Of a stretch of 64,000 nt of DNA, positions 54,286-62,885 are shown piece after piece. Location: assembly GCF_003641145.1 (NCBI RefSeq), contig NZ_CP032744.1, forward strand, positions 868,001-932,000, given 5' to 3'. The position numbers were made by a program, and so were the translations under genes. The notes beneath the pieces were generated by a model. The model searched no databases, was not told the origin of the DNA, and saw only the letters and a list, made by a program, of their open reading frames with translations. Source of the DNA: Lactiplantibacillus paraplantarum. GTDB lineage: Bacteria > Bacillota > Bacilli > Lactobacillales > Lactobacillaceae. Positions within the stretch are counted from its first letter, which is position 1; each line of letters starts with the position of its first letter.

Positions 54286-54620
54286 AGCTTTGGGTCTAAG
54301 CTGGTTACTTTTGATCTTAAGGACTAGCATATTTTTGATCATAAGATTTTGCCAGATCAACTAGCCAATGTGAACACGGTGTATTAGCGACATGCTTGAT
54401 TATTGATCGTGGCTCTAATAACAATGTGGTTAAATTAAAATTAGTGAATCTTATGAACTGTTAATAAATTTGTTTAAAATAACCAACGATGTAAAACGTT
54501 ATCCTGCAACGATTCGGTTAGGATTCAATTGAAATCAGTAGATTTACTTGACTAATCGCACAAAAATTAATAGAATTAACAACGTTGTATTATTAAGATT
54601 TTGATTAGGAGGCGTACCAT

Positions 54621-56048
54621 ATGAAAGCATCACAACGATTGTTGGTTAAGAAACCAGTCAATCCAGCTAGTTTTAATAAGGGTGGCCTCGCCAAGACGTT
54701 GAGTGCGTTTAGTTTAACGATGATGGGTGTCGGGGCGATCGTTGGTTCCGGGATCTTTATTACACCAGGAATTATTGCGGCCAAGTATGCCGGACCAGCA
54801 GCGATGCTCTCGTTTGTAATTGCTGCGATCGTTTGTTCATTGGCCGCATTATGTTACGCTGAATTTTCTTCGACTATCCCACTTGCAGGGAGCGCTTATA
54901 CTTATGTTTATACGGTATTTGGCGAATTTCTGGCATGGATCTTAGGTTGGTCGCTAATCTCCGAGTATTTGTTTGCAGTCTCATCAGTAGCCGTTAGTTG
55001 GTCATCTTATTTTCAGAATTTAATGAGTGGCTTCGGGGTGAAGCTCCCCGCATTCTTGTCGGCTGCAGCGGGAACCGCTGGCACTAGTGGCGCTGGGTTC
55101 AACCTGATTGCCTTTGTGGTGGTCTTAGCAGTTTCACTATTACTAGTGGGTGGCCTGCAAGAGTCGACCCGCGTTAATTCAATCATGGTGATTATTAAGA
55201 TTCTTGTCATTATGCTATTTATTGGTGTGGCGATTTTCTTTGTTAAACCAGCTAATTATCATCCGTTTATGCCCCATGGGGTTAATGGCCTAGTGAAGGG
55301 GGCATCGTTGGCTTTCTACGCGTACATTGGGTTTGACGCCGTATCGACAGCCTCAGAAGAAGTTAAGAATCCTAAACGTAATATGCCCATTGGGATTGTT
55401 GGCTCGTTGGTAGTGGCCTCGATTTTGTACGTGGCCATGGCGGCTGTCTTGGTCGGTGTCGTACATTATAGTAAGTTGAATGTTGGTGACCCAGTCGCTT
55501 ACGCGTTAGCTGTTATTCATCAAAACTGGGCGGCGGGCATCGTTTCGCTCGGTGCCGTTGTCGGGATGACGACCGTCCTAATCGTGATGTTATATGGGGG
55601 AACGCGGTTGCTGTTTGCGATTAGTCGTGATGGTTTATTGCCAAAAGTGTTTCGGACGGTCAGTCCGCATACCAAAGTTCCGGTTAAAAGTACGTGGATC
55701 TTTGGAATAATTGCCAGTATTTTTGCAGCGGTGATTCCGTTAGACAAAATTGCCGAATTAGTTAATATTGGAACGCTATTTGCATTCGCTATGGTCTCGA
55801 TTGGCGTTGTCTTCCTGCGCCGTCACGAAACGCTACAGCAAATTGATAGTTCGTTTAAAGTGCCATTTTATCCGGTACTGCCGATCGTCTCATTTCTGGC
55901 GTGTATTTATCTCATGTTGAATTTACAAGCGTTCACGTGGCACATGTTTGGTGTTTGGCTAGCGATTGGTATCGTAATTTACTTCGCTTATAGTTATCGC
56001 CATTCCCGAATTCGCGCCGGTCTGCGTAATAAAGAAGCAAAATCATAA
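54621..56048 (+). CDS. APC-family amino acid permease
   Basis: 475 residues with about 12 membrane segments. The start KTLSAFSLTMMGVGAIVGSGIFITPG is the APC signature for the first unwound helix (GAIVGSGIF). SGTEE-like SEEVKNPKRNMPIGI near 247 fits the cationic amino-acid transporter (CAT/YfnA) branch. Substrate cannot be assigned. AGGAGG precedes the ATG; single gene with its own terminator. Confidence 0.9.
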   Translation: MKASQRLLVKKPVNPASFNKGGLAKTLSAFSLTMMGVGAIVGSGIFITPGIIAAKYAGPAAMLSFVIAAIVCSLAALCYAEFSSTIPLAGSAYTYVYTVFGEFLAWILGWSLISEYLFAVSSVAVSWSSYFQNLMSGFGVKLPAFLSAAAGTAGTSGAGFNLIAFVVVLAVSLLLVGGLQESTRVNSIMVIIKILVIMLFIGVAIFFVKPANYHPFMPHGVNGLVKGASLAFYAYIGFDAVSTASEEVKNPKRNMPIGIVGSLVVASILYVAMAAVLVGVVHYSKLNVGDPVAYALAVIHQNWAAGIVSLGAVVGMTTVLIVMLYGGTRLLFAISRDGLLPKVFRTVSPHTKVPVKSTWIFGIIASIFAAVIPLDKIAELVNIGTLFAFAMVSIGVVFLRRHETLQQIDSSFKVPFYPVLPIVSFLACIYLMLNLQAFTWHMFGVWLAIGIVIYFAYSYRHSRIRAGLRNKEAKS

Positions 56049-56055
56049 TTAATTG

Positions 56056-56109
56056 AACGTGCGCCCAAAGGTAGTCTGCTTGCAAGCAACCTTTGGGCGT
56101 ACGTTTTGA
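56056..56109. terminator. Terminator after the permease
   Basis: A 17-bp stem with one mismatch (56056-56072 with 56089-56105). Confidence 0.85.
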
Positions 56110-56185
56110 TAATTTTGATAGAAAAACCATGCTCGGATTCTTAAGTGAACTGAGCATGAATTAGTTTTGTTTCAGCCTTTTTTTG

Positions 56186-56217
56186 CCCCCACGTTTATCG
56201 TGGGGGTATGCTATAAT
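56186..56217 (+). promoter_or_regulatory. Extended -10 promoter with an overlapping 8-bp GC inverted repeat
   Basis: TGCTATAAT (56209-56217) is a strong extended -10. Directly upstream CCCCCACG (56186-56193) and CGTGGGGG (56199-56206) form a perfect inverted repeat around TTTAT that covers the -35 position, fitting a repressor operator. Confidence 0.6.
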
Positions 56218-56258
56218 TAAGCGCGTAATTTATAAGGTAAAGAGAATTGAGGTGGCTG

Positions 56259-56843
56259 ATGATGCAAAGACGTTCAAACGCCTATCATATCAGTGTATTA
56301 GCAGTACTAATGGCAATTGTGATCATTCAAAATATTGTCCCATTTTTTGGCTATATTCCATTACCAGGATTGAGTATTACGACGATTCACGTGACGGTCA
56401 TTATTGCGGCCGTTGTTTTAGGGCCACGAGATGGTGCTATTATTGGGGGAGCATGGGGGCTAATCGCATGGATTCGGGCATTTGTGGCGCCGACCAGTCC
56501 GTTAGCGCCAATTGTATTTACTAATCCGTTGATTTCAGTCATTCCACGGATTCTAGTTGGGTTAATTGCTGGTTGGATCTTTATTTGGTTTCAGAAGCGG
56601 CATCAAAAGGTGCTGGGGCTGACCTTGGCAGGCGTGGCAGGTGCGTTAGTTAACACGATTCTAGTCTTAGGCTTGATTGGATTATTGTATCGTCACCAAG
56701 CTGCTGGTTTTTATCAAGTTAATTTGAGTAAGCTAATGCCATATTTGTTAACCATCGTTGCCTCTAATGGGATTCCGGAAGCAATTTTGGCTGGAATCTT
56801 AACACCACTAATTGGGACACCGTTACTACGCTTTAAAAAATGA
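56259..56843 (+). CDS. ECF transporter S-component, possibly for pantothenate
   Basis: About 194 residues from the tandem ATG at 56259/56262; GAGGTGG at 56250-56256 sets this start. Six membrane segments with PGLSITTIHVTVIIAAVVLGPRDGAIIGGAWGL near 30-65, a layout shared by PanT-like S-components. It would use the EcfA1-EcfA2-EcfT module encoded at 9.2-11.7 kb. The vitamin is uncertain. Confidence 0.75.
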   Translation: MMQRRSNAYHISVLAVLMAIVIIQNIVPFFGYIPLPGLSITTIHVTVIIAAVVLGPRDGAIIGGAWGLIAWIRAFVAPTSPLAPIVFTNPLISVIPRILVGLIAGWIFIWFQKRHQKVLGLTLAGVAGALVNTILVLGLIGLLYRHQAAGFYQVNLSKLMPYLLTIVASNGIPEAILAGILTPLIGTPLLRFKK

Positions 56844-56898
56844 TTGTTAGGACTCTCGTTAAGTTCAATGATTTGTGAGTTGAGCAATTTAAAAGATC

Positions 56899-56942
56899 AA
56901 ACAGCCACCGCCGGAAATTGATATTTCTGGCGGTGGCTGTTT
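56899..56942. terminator. Converging terminator between the S-component and the DUF2187-type gene
   Basis: A 20-bp stem with one G-T pair (56899-56918 with 56923-56942), TGAT loop. Confidence 0.85.
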
Positions 56943-56950
56943 GATAACTG

Positions 56951-57127
56951 CTATTTAACAAGCTGAACTTTTTTCTGACTAATAATTACTTTGTTGTGAT
57001 ACTTATCAACGATGGCGGGATCAGGACTTGTAAAAGCAATTAGATACGAATTGGTGTAACTTTTCGTAATTGTTCCCGTATAAGTTTGACCTTCCAAGAC
57101 GAATGTCACTTGTGTACCAATGTCCAT
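56951..57127 (-). CDS. Small DUF2187-type protein (58 residues)
   Basis: A short minus-strand frame starting at ATG (57125-57127) with AGAGGAA upstream and ending at TAG (56951). MDIGTQVTFVLEGQTYTGTI and YLIAFTSPDPAIVDKYHNK match the small KOW/SH3-like DUF2187 proteins of Firmicutes in layout and length. It is well placed against a strong terminator. Function unknown. Confidence 0.72.
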   Translation of the reverse strand: MDIGTQVTFVLEGQTYTGTITKSYTNSYLIAFTSPDPAIVDKYHNKVIISQKKVQLVK

Positions 57128-57198
57128 GGTGATTCCTCTTTTCTCACAATAGTTGTATTAAGGATACCACATTGACAAATTGTGCTGGTAAAAGTTGA

Positions 57199-59904
57199 CT
57201 AATTAAAACGTCGCCGAATGTGGGCCCAAAATCCAGTTATTACGGCTAGGAGACTGGCACCTAGCGCACCTAGCCATGACTGAGTTGTCTCGCTTGTTTG
57301 TGGGAGACTGGCCGTGGCTTTGGTAGCCGGTGAAGAGACGGAGACCAGATCAGTATTGCTGGTCTCCATTGTCGCGGCAGTGACCGTTGTAGGGGTCGAA
57401 ACACTTACTTCACGGTCACTGAAATCTTGACGCAGACTAGCTGTGACTGCCGAACCGCTGTCATCGTGGTTAACTAACCAGTCAGTGTTGGTCGTAGCAT
57501 TTGCAACGCTGATAGTTGAATCATTGGCCTGAGCTTTGATAACGCTGTTCTGATTGCTAGAATGTGTCTCGTTATTAGTGGTCGTCGAATGTGTTGCGTT
57601 CACGGTTGTCTCTGGATCACTATCCACTGCGTTACCTGTGTCGGTCAGATCAACATATCCAGTCGTTGAATCGTTACTGGTCTGAGTCTTGTCGGTTGTG
57701 TCAGCTACATTATCGTTAGTTGCGGTGTTATCTGCGCTGGTTTGATGATCACTAGTTGTCTCATTAGTCGTCGTGGTCGTTTGAGAATCGCTCGCATCGG
57801 CATCAGTGTTGCTAGCAAGACCATTGCCCTGTGTCGAAGAATCAGTCGTTGGCTGGTTGTCAGTCGTGTTCTGATTAGTGTTATCCGGCACTTGATCAAC
57901 ATCGACAGCTTCATCCTCAGCATCCGCTACGGATAACAGTGGTGTTAAGAAAGCTAACAAATGTTGACGGTATTGGAGAATCGCATTATTGGCCGCAGCG
58001 TGTCCACCGACCGTTCCTGGTAGGATCCAAACTTCTTGGTCAGCCGAATGATTGGCGGCAGCTAATTCTAATGATTGGGTATATGGAATAAAAGCATCAT
58101 CTTGGGTATGAATTAAGAGTAGTGGCACGGTAATTTTGCTAGCCGCGTCCGTCGCTGACAAGTCATCGACACTAAAACCTTGTTCCTTGATCAAGCGTGC
58201 GTTCATTGCCGCCACGATTTTATCATAAGATAAAAATGGCAAGCTCGTAATGGTTGGTAAAACAACGGATTGAAGCGCGTTAGAAACGGCGCTGATGGCT
58301 TTCGTGTACAGCGAACTACCCAGTTCTGGCAAGGTGGCGTACCCGGCATCCGCGACGACGGCTTTCACAGATTTTGAAAGGCCAGGGACCGAGGCTGCTT
58401 CTAACACGGTATCGGCACCTAAGGATTGCCCATAGAAGACAACTTGACTATTGGCACCGTTTCGTTCGTCGACCATCTTGACCCAGTTCAACCAGTCATA
58501 CTTGTCTTGATAACCAAAAGTCAAGTTGTCGCCATCACTTAGGAACTGGCCCCGCTGACTTGGCATTAAGACGTTATAGCCCATGTCATACCAGATCTTA
58601 GAAACATAGCCGATCCAATCAACGTGTTCCGTCCAACCTTGACCGATGATGACAGTCTTGGTGGAGTCACCATTTTGGATGTAGTAGGCGCGAACGTTTT
58701 GAGTCGGATCATTATATTCAGGCAGGGTCCAAGTCTCTTTAGTGACATTGTCCCACCAAGTCACGGTTGTCGGATAATATTCCTCGGCTGCAGCACGGTC
58801 AGCGGCGTAAGCAACTGGATCAAGACCTTCCCACGTGTTAGAAATGTCATAACGGTGTTCGTTCATTTCGGTTCGTAAATTAGAAAGGGTTTCTGAGCCA
58901 GTTCCAGTGAAGACGATCGGATAAAGCACGTTGCCCACAATCGTACTAGCAATATCGGTTGGAAGTTCCTTAAGTTCGGCTAGAATTGTCGCTAACTTGG
59001 CCTTAGCGGCTGCCAATTTTTCCTGACCGGCTGGCGTTGCGGCTTGATTTGCTAAGTCCTTGATCGTATTAACAACGGCGACGATGTCACTTGCATCTAA
59101 CGTGACCGTCGTAGTGTCCGTCTTATCTGAGGTGGTCACTTTTTTCCAAGTCACACTGTAAGGACCACTTTGTGTAATCGTGACCGTACTTTTTTGGTTG
59201 CCGGTCGTGTCGTTGGTTTCATAGATTAAGCCGTGACCACTGTCACTGGTGGCAGCACTGGCGGCACTTGTGGCCGTGACACTAGTTGGTACCGGCGTAG
59301 TGGTCGAATCAGGGTTAGCGCTTGTCGTAGTGGCCATTTTAGTGGTGGTAGTATCAGCAGTTGATTCGGTCGTGGTCGTACTACTGGATTGATTGCCGTT
59401 ACTAGTGGCTGAGCTAGCGGCTTGTTCATCATCACCGACAGTACTGGTTACCGTCGAACTAGTACTGTCGGTGATACGATTAGTCGCCGTGCTACTAGCA
59501 CTGTTAGCAACTACAGTGGCCTGGTCAGTAACTGACTTGGTAGTAGCACTAGCATCAGCAGCGCTAGTGTTGACTTGATCCTCGGTATTGCCAGGTGTTG
59601 GCTCGCTATTGGAATCGGTCGTTACCTTGTCAGCGTGGCTGGCAGCAGTGGTGAGTGTTGTGTTTGAATCAGTCACCGTTGCCCCGGCGGCTTGACTGAG
59701 TTGGCTAGCGACACTCGCGGGGGCATTGGCAGCAGAAGTGGTCGTGGCACTCGTTGGGGTAGTCGTTGCTGCTAGCGCGTTAGTGGTCAGCATTAAGGTA
59801 CTGCCGAGCCCCGCAATGGTAATCCCCGCATAAACCCAATGTTTGCCATCTTTGAACATTTTATAATGATCAACGGTGGTCGTTTGTTGTGAATTCCTTT
59901 TCAT
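57199..59904 (-). CDS. Sortase-anchored alpha/beta hydrolase surface protein
   Basis: 901 residues. The signal peptide carries a KxYKxGKxW-type motif (YKMFKDGKHW at 14-23). A Ser/Thr-rich region follows (to about 215), then an alpha/beta hydrolase domain (about 300-665) with VFYGQSLGAD (nucleophile Ser), HTQDDAFIP (acid) and VGGHAAANN (His). A second T/D/N-rich stalk leads to LPQTSE, a membrane segment and the basic tail HIRRRFN. The enzyme should act at the cell wall; the substrate is unknown. The low-complexity stalks suggest heavy glycosylation. Confidence 0.9.
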   Translation of the reverse strand: MKRNSQQTTTVDHYKMFKDGKHWVYAGITIAGLGSTLMLTTNALAATTTPTSATTTSAANAPASVASQLSQAAGATVTDSNTTLTTAASHADKVTTDSNSEPTPGNTEDQVNTSAADASATTKSVTDQATVVANSASSTATNRITDSTSSTVTSTVGDDEQAASSATSNGNQSSSTTTTESTADTTTTKMATTTSANPDSTTTPVPTSVTATSAASAATSDSGHGLIYETNDTTGNQKSTVTITQSGPYSVTWKKVTTSDKTDTTTVTLDASDIVAVVNTIKDLANQAATPAGQEKLAAAKAKLATILAELKELPTDIASTIVGNVLYPIVFTGTGSETLSNLRTEMNEHRYDISNTWEGLDPVAYAADRAAAEEYYPTTVTWWDNVTKETWTLPEYNDPTQNVRAYYIQNGDSTKTVIIGQGWTEHVDWIGYVSKIWYDMGYNVLMPSQRGQFLSDGDNLTFGYQDKYDWLNWVKMVDERNGANSQVVFYGQSLGADTVLEAASVPGLSKSVKAVVADAGYATLPELGSSLYTKAISAVSNALQSVVLPTITSLPFLSYDKIVAAMNARLIKEQGFSVDDLSATDAASKITVPLLLIHTQDDAFIPYTQSLELAAANHSADQEVWILPGTVGGHAAANNAILQYRQHLLAFLTPLLSVADAEDEAVDVDQVPDNTNQNTTDNQPTTDSSTQGNGLASNTDADASDSQTTTTTNETTSDHQTSADNTATNDNVADTTDKTQTSNDSTTGYVDLTDTGNAVDSDPETTVNATHSTTTNNETHSSNQNSVIKAQANDSTISVANATTNTDWLVNHDDSGSAVTASLRQDFSDREVSVSTPTTVTAATMETSNTDLVSVSSPATKATASLPQTSETTQSWLGALGASLLAVITGFWAHIRRRFN

Positions 59905-60239
59905 GATATTTACTCCTCGTAACGTTTTATTCTATTGCACGTTTAAAAATATAGCACGTCATCGCGCCCTTGTTTGCGTTTTCGCAGGCGAAAATTTTCA
60001 AAATAGGGGTTTTTTTAATAACGCCGTCATTTATTTATACTATAAATCTATCCTTGAACTGGTTAACCATAATTATTATTTTTACCGACCCTTGAAAAGG
60101 AGGGATGGTAAGCCCTTATCCCAGCTTTTTCTCCAATAATTAATTAGTAAAATGTGAACTTACAAACGAGCAATTGTACTAAATAGTGGCTTTGAAAATT
60201 AGCGGCTTTGACTATTTTGGGAATAAAAGTTGAGATTGA

Positions 60240-60268
60240 TTGAAATTTCACTTATCACTTGCTATTAT
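60240..60268 (+). promoter_or_regulatory. Promoter of the cyd operon
   Basis: -35 TTGAAA (60240-60245), 17-bp spacer, -10 TATTAT (60263-60268). The stretch 59905-60239 upstream holds no gene; a small TTTTCGC/GCGAAAA hairpin lies near 59975. Confidence 0.65.
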
Positions 60269-60283
60269 GAAAGGTGAATAAAG

Positions 60284-60298
60284 TGTTTCCGCTTTCGT
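60284..60298 (-). promoter_or_regulatory. cre site downstream of the cyd promoter
   Basis: The minus-strand sequence ACGAAAGCGGAAACA matches WTGNAANCGNWNNCW with one mismatch. It lies 16-30 bp after the -10, where CcpA acts as a roadblock. Confidence 0.6.
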
Positions 60299-60328
60299 AG
60301 GGAATAAATTAAAAAAGGGGGGACCATC

Positions 60329-61768
60329 ATGAATCTCGGATTAAGTATTTTATCCTTGGCGCGCTTTCAGTTCGCGATGACCACGGTGTTTCATTTTTTC
60401 TTTGTGCCATTATCAATCGGCTTAGCCTTGGTTGTTGCCATCATGGAAACGGTGTATGTCGTCAAAAAAGACGTCATGTACAAGCACATGGCACAATTCT
60501 GGGGCCGGATTTTCTTACTTAGCTTTGCCGTTGGTGTCGTGACGGGGATTATACAAGAATTCCAATTTGGGATGAACTGGTCTGATTATTCACGTTTTAT
60601 GGGTGACATTTTTGGAGCGCCGCTAGCGATTGAAGCGTTAGTTGCCTTTTTTATGGAATCCACGTTTATTGGATTATGGATGTTTGGCTGGGACCGTTTT
60701 AATGCCAAGCTCCACTGTGCGTTTATCTGGTTAACGTCAATTGGGACGATGATTTCCGCCATGTGGATCTTAGCAGCGAACAGTTTCATGCAAAATCCAG
60801 TTGGTTTTATGATCAATACCAAGACTGGTCGGGCACAAATGACTAGTTTTTCGGCAGTTATTAAGAACGAACAGCTCTGGTACGAATTACCGCACGTGTT
60901 GTTCGGGGCCTTTGTGACTGGCTCATTTGTGGTTGCTGGGATGGCGGCGTTTGCATTACTCAAGAAGAAAAACGTCACCTTTTTCCGCAAATCAATTAAA
61001 GTTAGTTTGATTGTTGGTTTGATTGCGTCCATCGGTGTAATTGGGATGGGGGATTTACAAACCCGCTATATCATTAAAGAACAGCCGATGAAGTTTGCTG
61101 CGACTGAAGGCTTGTACAAAGATTCTGGTTCGCCAGCTTCGTGGGCAGTTATTGAAGGGATGGATACCAAGAATCATAAGGCCAACTGGTCAATTGAAAT
61201 CCCGTATGTGTTAGACATTTTAAGTTATCATAAATTGTCCGGTAACGTTAAGGGACAAAATACCCTTAATAAAGAATTACATGCCAAGTATGATAAGAAA
61301 TTTGGCAAGGATATGAATTACTATGTTCCAACCAAGACACTCTTCTGGAGCTTTCGGGTGATGACCGTGGCCGGTGGGCTTTTTGCCCTCATTGCCATTA
61401 TTGGTTTGTACTTCAATCGCGCTAAGTCAACGCTGATTGAACGCCAACGTTGGTTCCTATGGATTCTTGGTATCTGTACGTTCTTACCATTCGCTGCCAA
61501 CACGGCCGGGTGGTTAATTACTGAATTAGGTCGTTATCCATGGGTTGTCTATGGCCTGTTGACGATTGCGGATGCCGTCTCACCAAATGTTAGTGTGGCC
61601 TCGTTATTGATTTCTAATATCGTGTACTTCTGCTTGTTCAGTGGCTTAGGCATTGTGATGATCGTGTTATCACGGCGTGCCTTACATCAAGGCCCTGACG
61701 ATTTACTACAAGCTAGTGATGACGCACCGTACGATCCTTATGGTAAGGAGGCGTTCAGTCATGAGTAA
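60329..61768 (+). CDS. cydA: Cytochrome bd ubiquinol/menaquinol oxidase subunit I
   Basis: 479 residues with about nine membrane segments. The start LSLARFQFAMTTVFHFFFVPLSIGL contains the heme ligand His; the GRYPWVVYG motif (about 393) and a short Q-loop are typical of Gram-positive CydA. It oxidises quinol and reduces oxygen to water with CydB. Needs heme and menaquinone, which this group usually takes from outside. GGGGGG precedes the ATG. Overlaps cydB by 8 nt. Confidence 0.96.
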   Translation: MNLGLSILSLARFQFAMTTVFHFFFVPLSIGLALVVAIMETVYVVKKDVMYKHMAQFWGRIFLLSFAVGVVTGIIQEFQFGMNWSDYSRFMGDIFGAPLAIEALVAFFMESTFIGLWMFGWDRFNAKLHCAFIWLTSIGTMISAMWILAANSFMQNPVGFMINTKTGRAQMTSFSAVIKNEQLWYELPHVLFGAFVTGSFVVAGMAAFALLKKKNVTFFRKSIKVSLIVGLIASIGVIGMGDLQTRYIIKEQPMKFAATEGLYKDSGSPASWAVIEGMDTKNHKANWSIEIPYVLDILSYHKLSGNVKGQNTLNKELHAKYDKKFGKDMNYYVPTKTLFWSFRVMTVAGGLFALIAIIGLYFNRAKSTLIERQRWFLWILGICTFLPFAANTAGWLITELGRYPWVVYGLLTIADAVSPNVSVASLLISNIVYFCLFSGLGIVMIVLSRRALHQGPDDLLQASDDAPYDPYGKEAFSHE

Positions 61769-62756
61769 TCTACAATTTTTATGGTTTATTCTGGTGGGCG
61801 TTCTATTCAGTGGTTTCTTCTTCCTTGAAGGCTTTGACTTTGGGGTCGGCATGACCATTAAGAGTTTAGCCCAGACGCGCGCTGAGCGCGATGTTGTGAT
61901 TCATACAATCGGTCCACATTGGGATGCCAATGAAGTGTGGTTAATTACTGCTGGTGGGGCGATGTTCGCTTCGTTCCCAATGTGGTATGCTTCCTTATTC
62001 TCAGGTTTCTATCTCATTTTGTTATTAATTTTAGTCGCGCTTATTATGCGAGGCGTGTCATTTGAATTCCGGAGCCGGATGGAAAGTGACGCTGGTCGTA
62101 ATTTCTGGGAATGGGCCGCTGCTTTAGGCAGTTTCTTTGCCGCCTTCCTATTTGGCATGATGTTTACCGCGCTGGTCAAGGGCATGCCAATCAATGCTAA
62201 TGGCGATATGACCGCGCATTTTACCGATTATGTGAACCTGTTCTCAATTGTCGGTGGGGTTGCGGTGACGTTACTGTGTTACTTGCACGGATTGAACTTT
62301 ATTCGCTTGAAGACAACCGGTACGCTGCGTGAACGAGCACTTCAATGGGCCAAACCATTGTATTGGGTTTTATTTGCTGGTGAAGTCGTCTTTGCGATTC
62401 TCCTGTACTTCAATACTGATTTCTTTACCAAAAAGCCAATTTCAACGACGATTTTAGTAGTGGCATTGGTAGCCTTAACGGTATTAGCAACTTGGGGTGT
62501 CTATGGTAACCACGAGTGGTTGTCATTTATCAGTAGTGGGTTGTCGTTAATTGACGTAGTAGTCCTATTGTTCAATGGATTATTCCCACGAGTAATGGTT
62601 GCCAATAATTCGGCTTACAGCATCCTCATTAAAGATGCGTCTAACTCGCCGTACACATTACACCTGATGACAGTCATCTCATTGTCGGTATTACCGATTA
62701 TGTTGATTTACTTTATTTGGAGTTATTGGGTCTTCTACAAACGATTGGCATCGTAA
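61761..62756 (+). CDS. cydB: Cytochrome bd oxidase subunit II
   Basis: 331 residues from ATG 61761, preceded by AAGGAGG (61745-61751). An earlier in-frame start would add 28 residues inside cydA. MSNLQFLWFILVGVLFSGFFFLEGFDFGVG is the standard CydB start. About eight or nine membrane segments; the conserved Trp/Glu near HWDANEVWLI are present. Forms the heterodimer with CydA. Confidence 0.96.
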   Translation: MSNLQFLWFILVGVLFSGFFFLEGFDFGVGMTIKSLAQTRAERDVVIHTIGPHWDANEVWLITAGGAMFASFPMWYASLFSGFYLILLLILVALIMRGVSFEFRSRMESDAGRNFWEWAAALGSFFAAFLFGMMFTALVKGMPINANGDMTAHFTDYVNLFSIVGGVAVTLLCYLHGLNFIRLKTTGTLRERALQWAKPLYWVLFAGEVVFAILLYFNTDFFTKKPISTTILVVALVALTVLATWGVYGNHEWLSFISSGLSLIDVVVLLFNGLFPRVMVANNSAYSILIKDASNSPYTLHLMTVISLSVLPIMLIYFIWSYWVFYKRLAS

Positions 62757-62815
62757 TTTAAATGCTGATGACGACAGTATTATAGGTGCGGTGGTACAAT
62801 TAACTCAACAGCACC

Positions 62816-62860
62816 AACGGGGTCGCGACCTTGGCTAAGTGCCAAGGTCGCGACCCCGTT
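62816..62860 (+). terminator. 20-bp perfect hairpin between cydB and cydD
   Basis: 62816-62835 pairs with 62841-62860 without a mismatch around a TAAGT loop, then a weak T stretch (CATTTT). It may be a partial terminator or an RNA-stabilising element that lowers cydD relative to cydAB. Confidence 0.6.
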
Positions 62861-62885
62861 CATTTTAAGCAGGGAGGGATCGGAT

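Noticed and set aside
56183..56524. A 113-codon frame overlapping the start of the ECF S-component
   Set aside because: It starts in the promoter hairpin, runs in another frame across the clear membrane protein and has no sensible composition.
59876..60139. An 87-codon frame between the surface hydrolase and cydA
   Set aside because: It begins inside the opposite-strand hydrolase gene, has no ribosome-binding site, and shows Phe/Tyr-rich composition expected of AT-rich non-coding DNA.
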